Positions 1 through 6,648 of a stretch of DNA of 6,648 nucleotides are shown here, one piece after another. Under the pieces are notes generated by a model, which did no database searches, had not been told where the DNA came from, and saw only the letters and a program-made list of their open reading frames with translations. The stretch is from the NCBI GenBank assembly GCA_003157315.1, contig PMJE01000432.1, positions 1-6,648 of the forward strand. Reading direction: 5' to 3'. Position 1 is the first letter of the stretch. Every line of letters begins with the position of its first letter. The translations under genes and the position numbers were made by a program. The DNA comes from Myxococcales bacterium (lineage in GTDB: Bacteria > Myxococcota > Polyangia > Fen-1088).

Positions 1-1
1 G

Positions 2-1675
2 GCCGGCGGCGTCGCCAAGGAATTCAACACCATCGCGGTCGACGACGGCATCGCCATGGGGCACGACGGCATGCTCTACTCCCTGCCCAGCCGCGACCTC
101 ATCGCCGACAGCGTGGAGTACATGGTGAACGCCCACTGCGCCGACGCCATGGTGTGCATCACCAACTGCGACAAGATCACGCCGGGCATGATGATGGCGA
201 CCATGCGCACCAACATCCCGACCATCTTCGTTTCGGGCGGGCCCATGGAGGCAGGCATCGTGGCCGGTCCACCGGATCGGGACGGCAAGCCGACCGTGCG
301 CAAACTGGACCTCATCGACAGCATGACCGCCGCCAGTGACGACAAGGTCAGCGACGAGGAATTGCTGCGGCTGGAACGCTCGGCCTGCCCGACTTGCGGA
401 TCATGCTCGGGCATGTTCACCGCCAACAGCATGAACTGCCTGTGCGAGGCCCTGGGCCTGGCGCTGCCGGGGAACGGCACCTTGCTGGCCACCCACGCGC
501 GACGCTGGGATCTGTTTGAGACCGCGGGCCGCCGCATCGTCGAGATGGCCAAGCAGCACTACCAGCAAGGCAATCGCGACGTGCTCCCGCGCAGCATCGC
601 GACCTCGCAGGCGTTCGAGAACGCCATGACGCTCGACATCGCCATGGGCGGCTCGACCAACACCGTGTTGCACATCCTGGCGGTGGCGCAAGAGGCGGGC
701 GTGAACTTCACCATGGCCGACATCGATCGTCTGTCGCGCAAGGTGCCCAACATCTGCAAGGTTGCGCCCTCATCGCAGCACCACCTCGAGGACGTGCACC
801 GGGCGGGCGGCATCTTCACTATTCTGGGAGAACTGGACCGCGCCGGCCTCATCCACCGCGAGGCCAGGACCGTACACGCGGCGACCATGGGCCAGGCCAT
901 CGCCGAGAACGACATCCACCGCAACACGGCCAGTGAGGCGGCCCGCAAACGCACCCTGGCGGCGCCGGGCGGCGTGCCGACGCAGATCGCATTCTCGCAG
1001 GAAAAGTACTTCGCAGCGCCGGACACCGACGTGGAAAAGGGCTGCATCCGCGACGTGGCCCACGCCTACAGCAAAGACGGCGGGTTGGCCGTTCTGTACG
1101 GCAACCTGGCCAAGGACGGCTGCATCGTGAAGACCGCGGGCGTGGACCAATCCATCCTGCGCTTCGAGGGTCCGGCGCGGGTCTTCCATTCGCAAGAGCT
1201 CGCGTGCGAGGCAATTCTGGCCAACCGGATCAAGCCTGGCGATGTGGTGGTGATCGTGTATGAGGGCCCCAAGGGCGGGCCGGGCATGCAGGAAATGCTT
1301 TACCCGACGTCGTTTCTCAAGGGCAAAGGCCTCGGCAAGCTGTGCGCGCTGTTGACCGACGGTCGCTTCTCGGGCGGAACCTCGGGCCTCAGCATCGGCC
1401 ATGTCTCGCCCGAGGCGGCCGAGGGTGGCACCATTGGCCTGGTTGAAGAAGGCGACCGCATTCGCATCGATATCCCCAGCCGCCAGATTGATCTAGTGAT
1501 CGACGAGGCCTGCTTGGCCAAACGGCGGCGAGCCATGGAAGGCAAGGGCGACAAGGCGTTCCAGCCCAGCCGCGATCGGACCGTGTCGCAGTCACTGCAG
1601 GCCTACGCGCTCATGACCACCAGCGCGGCCCGCGGGGCAGTTCGCGACATCTCACAGTTGATGCGCAAACGATAG
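2..1675 (+). CDS. ilvD: Dihydroxy-acid dehydratase (IlvD), 5'-truncated by the window edge
   Basis: IlvD dehydrates 2,3-dihydroxy-isovalerate and 2,3-dihydroxy-3-methylvalerate to the 2-keto acids that precede valine, leucine and isoleucine; it is a cytoplasmic Fe-S enzyme of the IlvD/Edd family. The frame is open from base 2 to the TAG at 1673-1675 (557 codons). It reads continuously through [20 protein letters not shown] before the first internal ATG at 56, so that ATG is not the true start. Against the E. coli protein recalled from memory (about 616 residues), roughly 60 N-terminal residues, including the first cluster cysteine, lie upstream. Visible landmarks are the cluster cysteine and following lysine in NCDKITPG (Cys codon 167-169), the [18 protein letters not shown] block (cluster Cys codon 404-406), [11 protein letters not shown], and the C-terminal active-site segment [11 protein letters not shown] (codons near 1355-1387), whose serine supplies the catalytic base in this family. 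The C-terminus ([13 protein letters not shown]) is normal. It converges on cstA with a 99-bp gap. Identity is essentially certain. Confidence 0.97.
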   Translation, partial: AGGVAKEFNTIAVDDGIAMGHDGMLYSLPSRDLIADSVEYMVNAHCADAMVCITNCDKITPGMMMATMRTNIPTIFVSGGPMEAGIVAGPPDRDGKPTVRKLDLIDSMTAASDDKVSDEELLRLERSACPTCGSCSGMFTANSMNCLCEALGLALPGNGTLLATHARRWDLFETAGRRIVEMAKQHYQQGNRDVLPRSIATSQAFENAMTLDIAMGGSTNTVLHILAVAQEAGVNFTMADIDRLSRKVPNICKVAPSSQHHLEDVHRAGGIFTILGELDRAGLIHREARTVHAATMGQAIAENDIHRNTASEAARKRTLAAPGGVPTQIAFSQEKYFAAPDTDVEKGCIRDVAHAYSKDGGLAVLYGNLAKDGCIVKTAGVDQSILRFEGPARVFHSQELACEAILANRIKPGDVVVIVYEGPKGGPGMQEMLYPTSFLKGKGLGKLCALLTDGRFSGGTSGLSIGHVSPEAAEGGTIGLVEEGDRIRIDIPSRQIDLVIDEACLAKRRRAMEGKGDKAFQPSRDRTVSQSLQAYALMTTSAARGAVRDISQLMRKR

Positions 1676-1743
1676 GTAGGGGCGACCTGCGGTCGCCCCC
1701 AACGTCGGACGTGATAGGGCGGGCGACCGCAGGTCGCCCCTAC
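1676..1743. repeat. Paired REP-like palindromes forming a perfect 23-bp inverted repeat
   Basis: Arms 1676-1698 and 1721-1743 are exact reverse complements over 23 bp, separated by 22 bp. Each arm is also an imperfectly centred hairpin by itself: 1679-1699 gives a 9-bp stem (GGGGCGACC/GGTCGCCCC) with loop TGC, and 1721-1739 gives an 8-bp stem with loop GCA. The left arm begins on the base after the ilvD stop. The bases following each hairpin are also similar in direct orientation (1701-1715 versus 1741-1755, 11 of 15 identical). The element therefore looks like two copies of a dispersed intergenic palindrome (REP/BIME-like) placed head to head. The structure is read directly from the sequence; membership of a genome-wide repeat family is inference, since only this pair is in the window. 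Confidence 0.85.
1679..1739. terminator. Possible bidirectional terminator between ilvD and cstA
   Basis: Two very stable GC hairpins (1679-1699 and 1721-1739), or alternatively one long 23-bp stem, fill the gap between the convergent ilvD (stop at 1675) and cstA (stop at 1775). They lie 4 bases after the ilvD stop and about 36 bases after the cstA stop. No T-tract follows on either strand, so this is not a textbook intrinsic terminator. Termination by a strong hairpin alone, or 3'-end protection of both mRNAs, is inferred from position and symmetry. Confidence 0.4.
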
Positions 1744-1774
1744 GCCAGACGTGGTGCCGGGGCACAAGCGGTAG

Positions 1775-4024
1775 TTAACAGCAACGAGTCGGGCCGTCGT
1801 GCCCGTCATATCGGTGCGCCAGAACCTCGGTCAGCGCCTCGTCCGCTGGCAGGTTGGTGCGTGCCGCTGCGGCTTCGCCTGACAGCTCCTTGGCGAGGGT
1901 GCCAAGCAGCACGACCGCCGTACCCAGACGCCACCAGGGCCGCGCCGTCTCGGCCGACACAACCGGAGGCGGCAACCACACTGGCTCGGTTTCTTGCAGG
2001 ACCGCCGCTTTGCGCCCCGACAGGATGAGAACCCACTCGCGAATCGAAACCACCAAGATGGCGATCACCAGCCCGAGAAATACGCCCGCTGCAACCGCAT
2101 CGAGGTAGTTGTTGAAGATCAGCGCCTCAGTGGCAATGCGTTTGCCGGCTGGCACCCTGCCCGCTGCCAAGTCAGCCGAGAGTTTTTCCGCCATGGCCAC
2201 GAACCCGACGCGCGGATTGGAATGGAAGATCTTCTGCAAGGCGGCTGCAAACGTCGCGCTGCCCAGCCAAGCCAGTGGCAAGAGCGTCACCCAGACGTGG
2301 CGAGCCTTGCCCATCTTGATGACGATGGTCGTGGCCAGGCACAGCGCCACGCACGCGAGCAACTGATTGGCGATGCCAAACAGCGGCCACAGCGAGTTCA
2401 CGCCGCCCAAGGGGTCCTTCACCCCGGCATAAAGGAAATAGCCCCACGCCCCGGCGAAGGCCACACTGGCCGTGATGTTGGCCGGATAGGATTTTGTGTC
2501 GGCAAACGACTTCCAGAAACGGCCGCCCAGCTCCTGCAGCAAGAAACGGCCGATGCGCGTGGCAACGTCCAGCGTGGTCAGGATGAACAGCGCCTCGAAC
2601 ATGATCGCGAAGTGGTACCAGAGCTTCATCGCGGTGGCGCCGCCGATGAGCTTGCCGAAGATGTGCGCCATGCCGATGGCCAAAGTGGGTGCGCCGCCGG
2701 TACGCGCCAGCACAGACTTCTCACCGATGGCGCTGGCTAGTGTCCTGATGTCATTCGCGCTCACCGGAAAATTCCAGGCTGACACCGCGGCCGCCACCGC
2801 ATCGGGCGTGCTGCCTACCAGCCCGGCAGGAGCGTTCACCGCAAAGTACAGCCCGGGGTCGAGCACACAAGCCGCGATCATGGCCATGATGCCCACGAAG
2901 CTCTCCAGGCACATGGCGCCGTACCCGATGCTGCGCACGTAGCGCTCACGGGTGATCATTTTGGGAGTGGTGCCGCTGGCAACCAGGGCGTGAAATCCGC
3001 TCACCGAACCGCAGGCGATGGTGATGAAGCAGAAGGGAAACAGGCTGCCCGCCACCACCGGCCGCATGCCGCCAGTGAAGCGCGCCGGATCGGTCAACCA
3101 GGGCATCTGGATAGGCGGCAGCACCAGCAAGATGCCTAACGCCAGCAGTACCACCACGCCGATCTTGAGGAAGGTCACCAGGTAGTCGCGCGGCGCGAGT
3201 AGCAACCACACCGGCAACACGCTGGCGGAAAGACCGTAGCCGATCAGACAGAGCGCCAAGGTGGTCTTGCCCCAGGTGAAGGCCGGGGCCAGCGCCGCGT
3301 GCTGGTTGACCCAGAAGCCGCCAAGAAGCGACGCCAGCAAGAACAGCGCTCCGATCACGGTCATTTCCAGCACCCTGCCCACGCGCAAGAAGCGCACGTA
3401 CACGCCCATAATCATGGCGAAGGGAATGGTCATGAGCGTGGTCACTACTCCCCATGGACTCTCGGCCAAGGCGTTGGTAACCACCAGAGCCAGGCTCGCC
3501 ACGATAATGATGAGAATTCCCAGCACGGCCAGCATGGCGATCGTGCCGGCAAAGCCGTTGACCTCGTCGCGCACCATCTCGACCAACGATTTGCCGTTGC
3601 GCCGAACCGAGCCGAACAGAATGACGAAGTCCTGCACCGCCCCGCCCAGCAGGACGCCGATGAGAATCCACAAGGTGCCGGGCAAATAGCCGAATTGCGC
3701 TGCCAGCACCGGCCCGACCAGCGGCCCCGGCCCACTGATGGAGGCGAAATGATGACCGAAAAGCACGTACTTGTTGGTGCGCACGAAGTCGCGACCGTCG
3801 TCATGAACCTCGGCGGGCGTGGCGCGCCGGTCGTCGAGCATCAGCAGCTTGGCCGCTATCCACTTGGAATAGAAACGAATCCCGAGGGCGTAGGTACACA
3901 GCGCAGCCACCACCATCCACGCGGCGTTCAGGGGCTCGTGGCGTTTGCTGGCCACCACGGCATAGGCCACTGCTCCCAACAAGGACACCAGCGTCCAAAT
4001 GACAATTCTCAGAAATCGCTTCAT
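1775..4024 (-). CDS. cstA: CstA-family carbon starvation / pyruvate-peptide transporter
   Basis: This 749-residue inner-membrane protein matches E. coli CstA and BtsT (about 700-716 residues, recalled) along nearly its whole length. Members import pyruvate and/or peptides during carbon limitation; the substrate here cannot be decided from sequence. Conserved blocks in order are LFGHHFASISGPGPLVGPV (residues 88-106), GAVQDF (128-133), LPVWLLLAPRDYL (270-282), FITIACGSVSGFHALVASG (333-351), GGAPTLAIGMAHI (443-455), WYHFAIMFEALFILTTLD (469-486) and DPLGGVNSLWPLFGIANQ (537-554), with many hydrophobic membrane segments between them. The N-terminus MKRFLRIVIWTLVSLLGAVA aligns with CstA starts, supporting the ATG at 4022-4024; only a weak GAAAG precedes it. 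A tail of about 80 residues follows the last clear membrane segment (about 642-669). It is charged, with one extra hydrophobic stretch (about 698-711). The gene is divergent from the flavoprotein gene across 115 bp. Confidence 0.95.
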   Translation of the reverse strand: MKRFLRIVIWTLVSLLGAVAYAVVASKRHEPLNAAWMVVAALCTYALGIRFYSKWIAAKLLMLDDRRATPAEVHDDGRDFVRTNKYVLFGHHFASISGPGPLVGPVLAAQFGYLPGTLWILIGVLLGGAVQDFVILFGSVRRNGKSLVEMVRDEVNGFAGTIAMLAVLGILIIIVASLALVVTNALAESPWGVVTTLMTIPFAMIMGVYVRFLRVGRVLEMTVIGALFLLASLLGGFWVNQHAALAPAFTWGKTTLALCLIGYGLSASVLPVWLLLAPRDYLVTFLKIGVVVLLALGILLVLPPIQMPWLTDPARFTGGMRPVVAGSLFPFCFITIACGSVSGFHALVASGTTPKMITRERYVRSIGYGAMCLESFVGIMAMIAACVLDPGLYFAVNAPAGLVGSTPDAVAAAVSAWNFPVSANDIRTLASAIGEKSVLARTGGAPTLAIGMAHIFGKLIGGATAMKLWYHFAIMFEALFILTTLDVATRIGRFLLQELGGRFWKSFADTKSYPANITASVAFAGAWGYFLYAGVKDPLGGVNSLWPLFGIANQLLACVALCLATTIVIKMGKARHVWVTLLPLAWLGSATFAAALQKIFHSNPRVGFVAMAEKLSADLAAGRVPAGKRIATEALIFNNYLDAVAAGVFLGLVIAILVVSIREWVLILSGRKAAVLQETEPVWLPPPVVSAETARPWWRLGTAVVLLGTLAKELSGEAAAARTNLPADEALTEVLAHRYDGHDGPTRCC

Positions 4025-4068
4025 GGCTTTCGGGTGGCGTCAACCGACCACAGCTCTCACGCTAGCAC

Positions 4069-4082
4069 CGCCCGGCCGGGCG
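4069..4082. other. 14-bp perfect GC palindrome in the divergent intergenic region
   Basis: CGCCCGGCCGGGCG is its own reverse complement and lies near the middle of the 115-bp gap between the divergent cstA (start 4024) and flavoprotein (start 4140) genes. A symmetric site at this position could serve as an operator for either gene. It is made only of G and C in a GC-rich genome, so chance is a real alternative. No binding protein is implied by the sequence. Confidence 0.3.
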
Positions 4083-4101
4083 TCACAAGCGCGGCAGGGT
4101 G

Positions 4102-4131
4102 TGGACAACCCCACCGCGCATGCGCCATAAC
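4102..4131 (+). promoter_or_regulatory. Candidate sigma70-type promoter for the flavoprotein gene
   Basis: TGGACA at 4102-4107 (5 of 6 matches to TTGACA) is followed after 18 bp by CATAAC at 4126-4131 (4 of 6 matches to TATAAT). Expected initiation, about 7 bases past the -10 element, falls at about 4138-4140, which is the GTG start codon of the gene. The spacer contains a perfect 10-bp palindrome, GCGCATGCGC (4116-4125), which could be an operator. The prediction rests on consensus matching alone. Confidence 0.4.
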
Positions 4132-4139
4132 TTCGTCTC

Positions 4140-5333
4140 GTGAGTGAAGACGTCGACGTCGTTGTCCTCGGGGCCGGCATCAGCGGGCTTTGCCTTGCCC
4201 ATCGATTGGCGCGGGCCGGGCGCGAGGTGCTGGTTCTCGAATCGGCGGCCGAGCCCGGGGGATGCTTCCGCTCCCAGCGACAGCCTGCAGATTTCTGGTT
4301 CGAGATGGGAGCGCACACCCTTTACAACTCCTACGGCTCGCTGCTCTCGATCATCGACGAGCTGGGCCTGCTCGACCGCATGCTTGTCCGACGGAAGGCA
4401 CCCTTTCGCCTGCTGGTCGAGGGCAAACTGCGCAGTATTCCCTCGCAACTGAGCCTGGCTGAGCTATTCGCCTCGGCCTGGCACGTATTCAGTGAGCGCA
4501 AGCAGGGCCGCACCGTGGCCGAGTACTACGGCAAGCTGGTGGGCCGGAATAACTGGACGCGCGTCTTCGCGCCCCTGTTCGCTGCAGTCTTCTCGCAACC
4601 GGCCGACAACTTTCCTGCCGAGATCCTGTTCAAGAAGCGCCCGCGCCGCAAAGGCGTCCCGCGCAGCTTCACCTTTGCCGGCGGAATCCAGACTCTGACC
4701 GACCGGATCGCGGCACAGCCCGGGATAACCTTGCGAACCAATTCCCGGGTACGCGCCCTCGCCCGCAGGGACGGCGGGTTCGTCGTCGAGATCGAAGGCG
4801 GAGACCAAGTCGTTGCCCGTCGCCTGGCCCTCGCCCTGCCCGCGCCCGAGGCCGCAAGCTTGCTCGCGCCCCTCGCGCCCGAGATCGGCGCGGCCCTGGC
4901 CCGCATTCCGGTCGCGAAGATCGAGTCCGTGGGTGTGGTGGCCGAGGCCAGCCAGGTTGCCCTGCCCCGCCTGGCTGGCCTCGTGCCGCTCAACGATAGC
5001 TTCTTCTCGGTAGTCACGCGCGACGTGGTGCCGGACCAGCGCCTGCGCGCCTTCACCTTCCACTTCCGCGCCGGTCTGACGCTCGCGGAACGCATCGCCC
5101 GCATCTGCGCCGTCACCAGCCTGGGTCGTGATCAGCTCGCCTGCGTCGCCACTCACGCCACGTCTCTGCCGTCGCCTTCGCTGGGACACGCGGAACTCGC
5201 CGGGGAGATCGACCGTCACCTGCCGGGAAGCGGCCTCTATGTGACGGGAAACTACTTCGGTGGCCTGGCCATCGAAGACTGCTCGTTGCGTTCGGCCAAG
5301 GAAGCTGCTCGGCTCCTGGCCGAACTGCCGTGA
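4140..5333 (+). CDS. FAD-dependent amine oxidase / protoporphyrinogen oxidase-like flavoprotein
   Basis: This 397-residue protein opens with an FAD-binding Rossmann fold: VVVLGAGISGLCLAHRLARA (residues 7-26, GxGxxG at 11-16), an acidic end to strand 2 (Glu34), then the second glycine pair EPGGCFRSQ (38-46) and FEMGAHTL (54-61). It closes with the C-terminal FAD-contact segment GLYVTGNYFGGLAIEDC (365-381), typical of the flavin amine oxidase superfamily. The middle (about 125-190, with FAPLFAAVFSQPADNFPAE) resembles the HemY-type protoporphyrinogen IX oxidase layout, so oxidation of a porphyrinogen in heme synthesis is one reading. At 397 residues it is shorter than typical HemY (about 450-480, recalled), and no other heme gene is nearby, so a phytoene-desaturase-like or other flavin oxidoreductase is possible. 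There is no signal peptide. The start is GTG at 4140: a TAA in frame at 4128-4130 rules out anything earlier, and no Shine-Dalgarno precedes it. Superfamily is secure; substrate is not. Confidence 0.85.
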   Translation: MSEDVDVVVLGAGISGLCLAHRLARAGREVLVLESAAEPGGCFRSQRQPADFWFEMGAHTLYNSYGSLLSIIDELGLLDRMLVRRKAPFRLLVEGKLRSIPSQLSLAELFASAWHVFSERKQGRTVAEYYGKLVGRNNWTRVFAPLFAAVFSQPADNFPAEILFKKRPRRKGVPRSFTFAGGIQTLTDRIAAQPGITLRTNSRVRALARRDGGFVVEIEGGDQVVARRLALALPAPEAASLLAPLAPEIGAALARIPVAKIESVGVVAEASQVALPRLAGLVPLNDSFFSVVTRDVVPDQRLRAFTFHFRAGLTLAERIARICAVTSLGRDQLACVATHATSLPSPSLGHAELAGEIDRHLPGSGLYVTGNYFGGLAIEDCSLRSAKEAARLLAELP

Positions 5334-5459
5334 GCTTCCTCAGACTGCCTGGCTGCGCGCGCGACGACCCAGTCGGAAATGTGGAACAAGCTGCTTCACT
5401 GCGCGCCGAGTGGTGTGGGGTCCACGCGTGTCGCCGGATGCCGCCTCATTAGAGGCTCA

Positions 5460-6608
5460 CTAGCGCGAGTAGATCACGATCTCCTTGCCCCCATCCGCCC
5501 CCTTGCGCAGCACCGCAATCTTGTTTCCGCCGACGGACCACGGGCAGGGATGCTTGTCGGGTAGCGGAATCTCGCCCAACGCACTCACCTTCCCACTTTC
5601 CGGTTCGAGGCTGAAGAACGCCTGCGAGTACCGGCCTGCTTCCTCCATGTTTCCCTTCTCCGGGCGGTCAGCCACCAGCGAAAACACAACCCGGTTTCCC
5701 ACCTGGAACTGGGCGAGCGACAGCACGTCGTATTCCCGATGAGCAAGTTGCAACGGCCGCACCTTCTCGCCCGGCCCCACCAGATCGAAGCCAGCCTGTC
5801 CCGCGGCTAGTACGATGACGGCATCAAGCTCGGGCTTCTCAGCTCGCTTGCGGATGTAGTCGAGAAAACTGTCCAGCTTGGGTGGCATCTTCCCCGGGCC
5901 GGTCTTGCCGGTCATCACGTCGTACAGGGCAAACTGCGGGGGCTCACGCGCGTCGCTGCGATGGTTGTACGCGCCCGGCTTCTGCACCATTGCTTGCAGG
6001 TGACTCTTCGCAAATCCAAGGAAGGTCGCAGTGGCATCACCGTCAATTGTCCCATTCGGGGTCACCACCAGCGATTTCACCGCGATCGTGCTGCCGTCCG
6101 GCCGATAGGTTTGGATGGTGTAGCGCTCACCGCCGTTGGGCTGCCGCTTCTGACTGTAGGTTACCAAGGCGTTGGGCGCGTGGGCCAGTTCACAATCATC
6201 GAACGCGCCGGTCTGGCGCTTGATTCGCCCGGCGGGGTCGACGATCGCGGCCCGCCGTGAGCCTTCGTTGGCCACCACGAACCAGTATCCCGCCAAGCCC
6301 AGGATCTTTTCCGGCGCACCCGAAAACTCCGCCAGGTCGGTCACGTGGGTCTTGCCCCCAGGCGCCCCCACGTGCAGTTGCACCGCTCCCTTGCCGGTAA
6401 AGGAGATGTACGCCAGCTTGCTGCCCGCCTGGTCCAGGGCGAAGGCGTCGTGCATGGCAGCTTCCCCGGCCGTGACCCGGCCCACCTCCTTGAGCAGCTT
6501 GGGCGCAGCCAGCGCGGAGCCGCCGGTCGCCAACTCTGCACACAAAGCCAGCACCAGCAGCGCCGGTGCGAGCAAGACCGAACCTAGACGTGAACCCATT
6601 CGCTTCAT
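5460..6608 (-). CDS. Exported protein of unknown function, possibly beta-propeller-like
   Basis: I do not recognise the family of this 382-residue protein. It begins with a Sec signal peptide: basic MKRMGSR, a hydrophobic core LLAPALLVLALC (residues 12-23), and an AxA-type cleavage site after SALA (about residue 34), leaving about 348 mature residues in the periplasm or outside. The LALC segment is a poor lipobox, so a lipoprotein is unlikely. The mature part has repeated short beta-strand patterns, such as HDAFALDQAGSKLAYISF near the start and SVGGNKIAVLRKGADGGKEI at the end, that suggest a TolB/WD-like propeller. This is a weak inference from pattern only. Two mature cysteines (FDDCELAH, KHPCPWSV) might pair. 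The ATG at 6606-6608 is preferred over the in-frame GTG at 6621-6623 because a good Shine-Dalgarno lies 7 bases before it and the signal peptide then begins directly with basic residues. Tandem stops TAG-TGA (5462-5457) end it. It converges on the flavoprotein gene across 126 bp. Confidence 0.8.
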   Translation of the reverse strand: MKRMGSRLGSVLLAPALLVLALCAELATGGSALAAPKLLKEVGRVTAGEAAMHDAFALDQAGSKLAYISFTGKGAVQLHVGAPGGKTHVTDLAEFSGAPEKILGLAGYWFVVANEGSRRAAIVDPAGRIKRQTGAFDDCELAHAPNALVTYSQKRQPNGGERYTIQTYRPDGSTIAVKSLVVTPNGTIDGDATATFLGFAKSHLQAMVQKPGAYNHRSDAREPPQFALYDVMTGKTGPGKMPPKLDSFLDYIRKRAEKPELDAVIVLAAGQAGFDLVGPGEKVRPLQLAHREYDVLSLAQFQVGNRVVFSLVADRPEKGNMEEAGRYSQAFFSLEPESGKVSALGEIPLPDKHPCPWSVGGNKIAVLRKGADGGKEIVIYSR

Positions 6609-6648
6609 GATCGTACCTTCCACTCCACCATGATACCTCCACTCACAT
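6605..6648 (-). CDS. 3' end of an upstream gene, or a very short leader ORF
   Basis: A minus-strand frame is open from the window edge and ends with TGA at 6607-6605, giving a C-terminus VSGGIMVEWKVRS. Its stop overlaps the start of the exported-protein gene as ATGA (6608-6605), the classic arrangement of translationally coupled genes. Two readings fit. It may be the tail of a longer upstream gene in the same operon. It may instead be an 8-codon leader (MVEWKVRS) from the ATG at 6631-6629, which has its own GGAGG (6640-6636) four bases upstream. The overlap is seen; which reading holds cannot be decided here, and a chance open frame of this length is also possible. Confidence 0.35.
   Translation of the reverse strand, partial: VSGGIMVEWKVRS
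6616..6621 (-). promoter_or_regulatory. Ribosome binding site deciding the exported-protein start
   Basis: On the minus strand GGAAGG (6621 to 6616) stands 7 bases before the ATG at 6608-6606. The alternative in-frame GTG at 6623-6621 overlaps this motif and would add five residues ahead of the signal peptide, so the ATG is the better start. Confidence 0.6.

Noticed and set aside
401..1402. Minus-strand open frames inside ilvD, up to 210 codons (770-1402)
   Set aside because: The plus strand matches IlvD residue by residue throughout; the opposite frames arise from GC-biased third positions.
1754..1765. Small dyad GTGCC-GG-GGCAC just past the cstA stop
   Set aside because: A 2-base loop is too tight, leaving a 4-bp stem, too weak to call beside the much stronger repeat hairpins.
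1711..2028. Plus-strand open frame of 105 codons beginning in the repeat after ilvD
   Set aside because: It starts inside the palindromic repeat and runs antisense to the cstA 3' end. The Gly-Arg-Pro-type residues come from translating the repeat itself.
4025..4101. Minus-strand promoter for cstA (TTGTGA followed by sequence near GCTAGC)
   Set aside because: No -10 with more than 3 of 6 consensus matches at acceptable spacing. A cstA promoter must exist nearby, but the sequence does not show which site it is.
1994..4147. Long plus-strand open frames opposite cstA (1994-2740, 248 codons; 3299-4147, 282 codons)
   Set aside because: They are antisense shadows of a strongly conserved transporter in GC-rich DNA. 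Their translations are rich in His, Gln, Arg and Gly with no recognisable domains, and codon bias fits the cstA strand.
4464..5219. Minus-strand open frame of 251 codons opposite the flavoprotein gene
   Set aside because: The translation is low-complexity, rich in Gly, Arg and Glu, and opposite a protein with intact FAD motifs at both ends. It shows no start signal of note.
5334..5459. Possible terminator in the flavoprotein / exported-protein convergent gap (GCCTC-ATTA-GAGGC at 5443-5456)
   Set aside because: The stem is only 5 bp with no T-tract on either strand. The rest of the 126-bp gap shows only short 4-bp stems and a repeated CTGCGCGC, which is not more than expected by chance.

Overview
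The window is GC-rich, tightly packed bacterial chromosome with four substantial genes and one possible gene end, arranged ilvD > < cstA | FAD oxidoreductase > < secreted protein. The products look like ordinary Gram-negative housekeeping or metabolic genes. Strong G/C third-position bias throughout, the E. coli-type IlvD and CstA, and the short palindromic repeats suggest a high-GC proteobacterial, myxobacterial or related (possibly uncultured) lineage. That placement is an inference from composition and style, not from a marker gene.

Region 1 (1-1675, + strand) is the body and C-terminus of dihydroxy-acid dehydratase (IlvD, branched-chain amino acid synthesis); only about the first 60 residues lie outside the window. 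Directly after its stop, 1676-1743 holds a pair of REP-like palindromes forming a perfect 23-bp inverted repeat. It sits in the 99-bp gap between convergent genes and may stop transcription from both sides.

Region 2 (1775-4024, - strand) is a full-length CstA-family transporter of the carbon-starvation / pyruvate / peptide uptake type. It is separated by a 115-bp divergent intergenic region (4025-4139) from region 3 (4140-5333, + strand), a compact FAD-dependent amine oxidase / protoporphyrinogen oxidase-like flavoprotein. That gap contains a 14-bp perfect GC palindrome, a 10-bp perfect palindrome, and a plausible sigma70-type promoter placed so that the flavoprotein mRNA would start at or within a few bases of its GTG codon, i.e. 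a leaderless transcript.

Region 4 (5460-6608, - strand) encodes an exported protein of no recognised family with a clear Sec signal peptide. Its ATG overlaps by 4 bases (ATGA) the stop codon of an open frame running in from the window's right edge, so it may be the second gene of a coupled pair. The 126-bp convergent gap 5334-5459 has no convincing structure.

The four genes do not form an evident pathway, and no defence, mobile or biosynthetic system is visible. The points most worth a second look are the repeat pair, the leaderless-type start, and the unidentified exported protein with its overlapping upstream frame.
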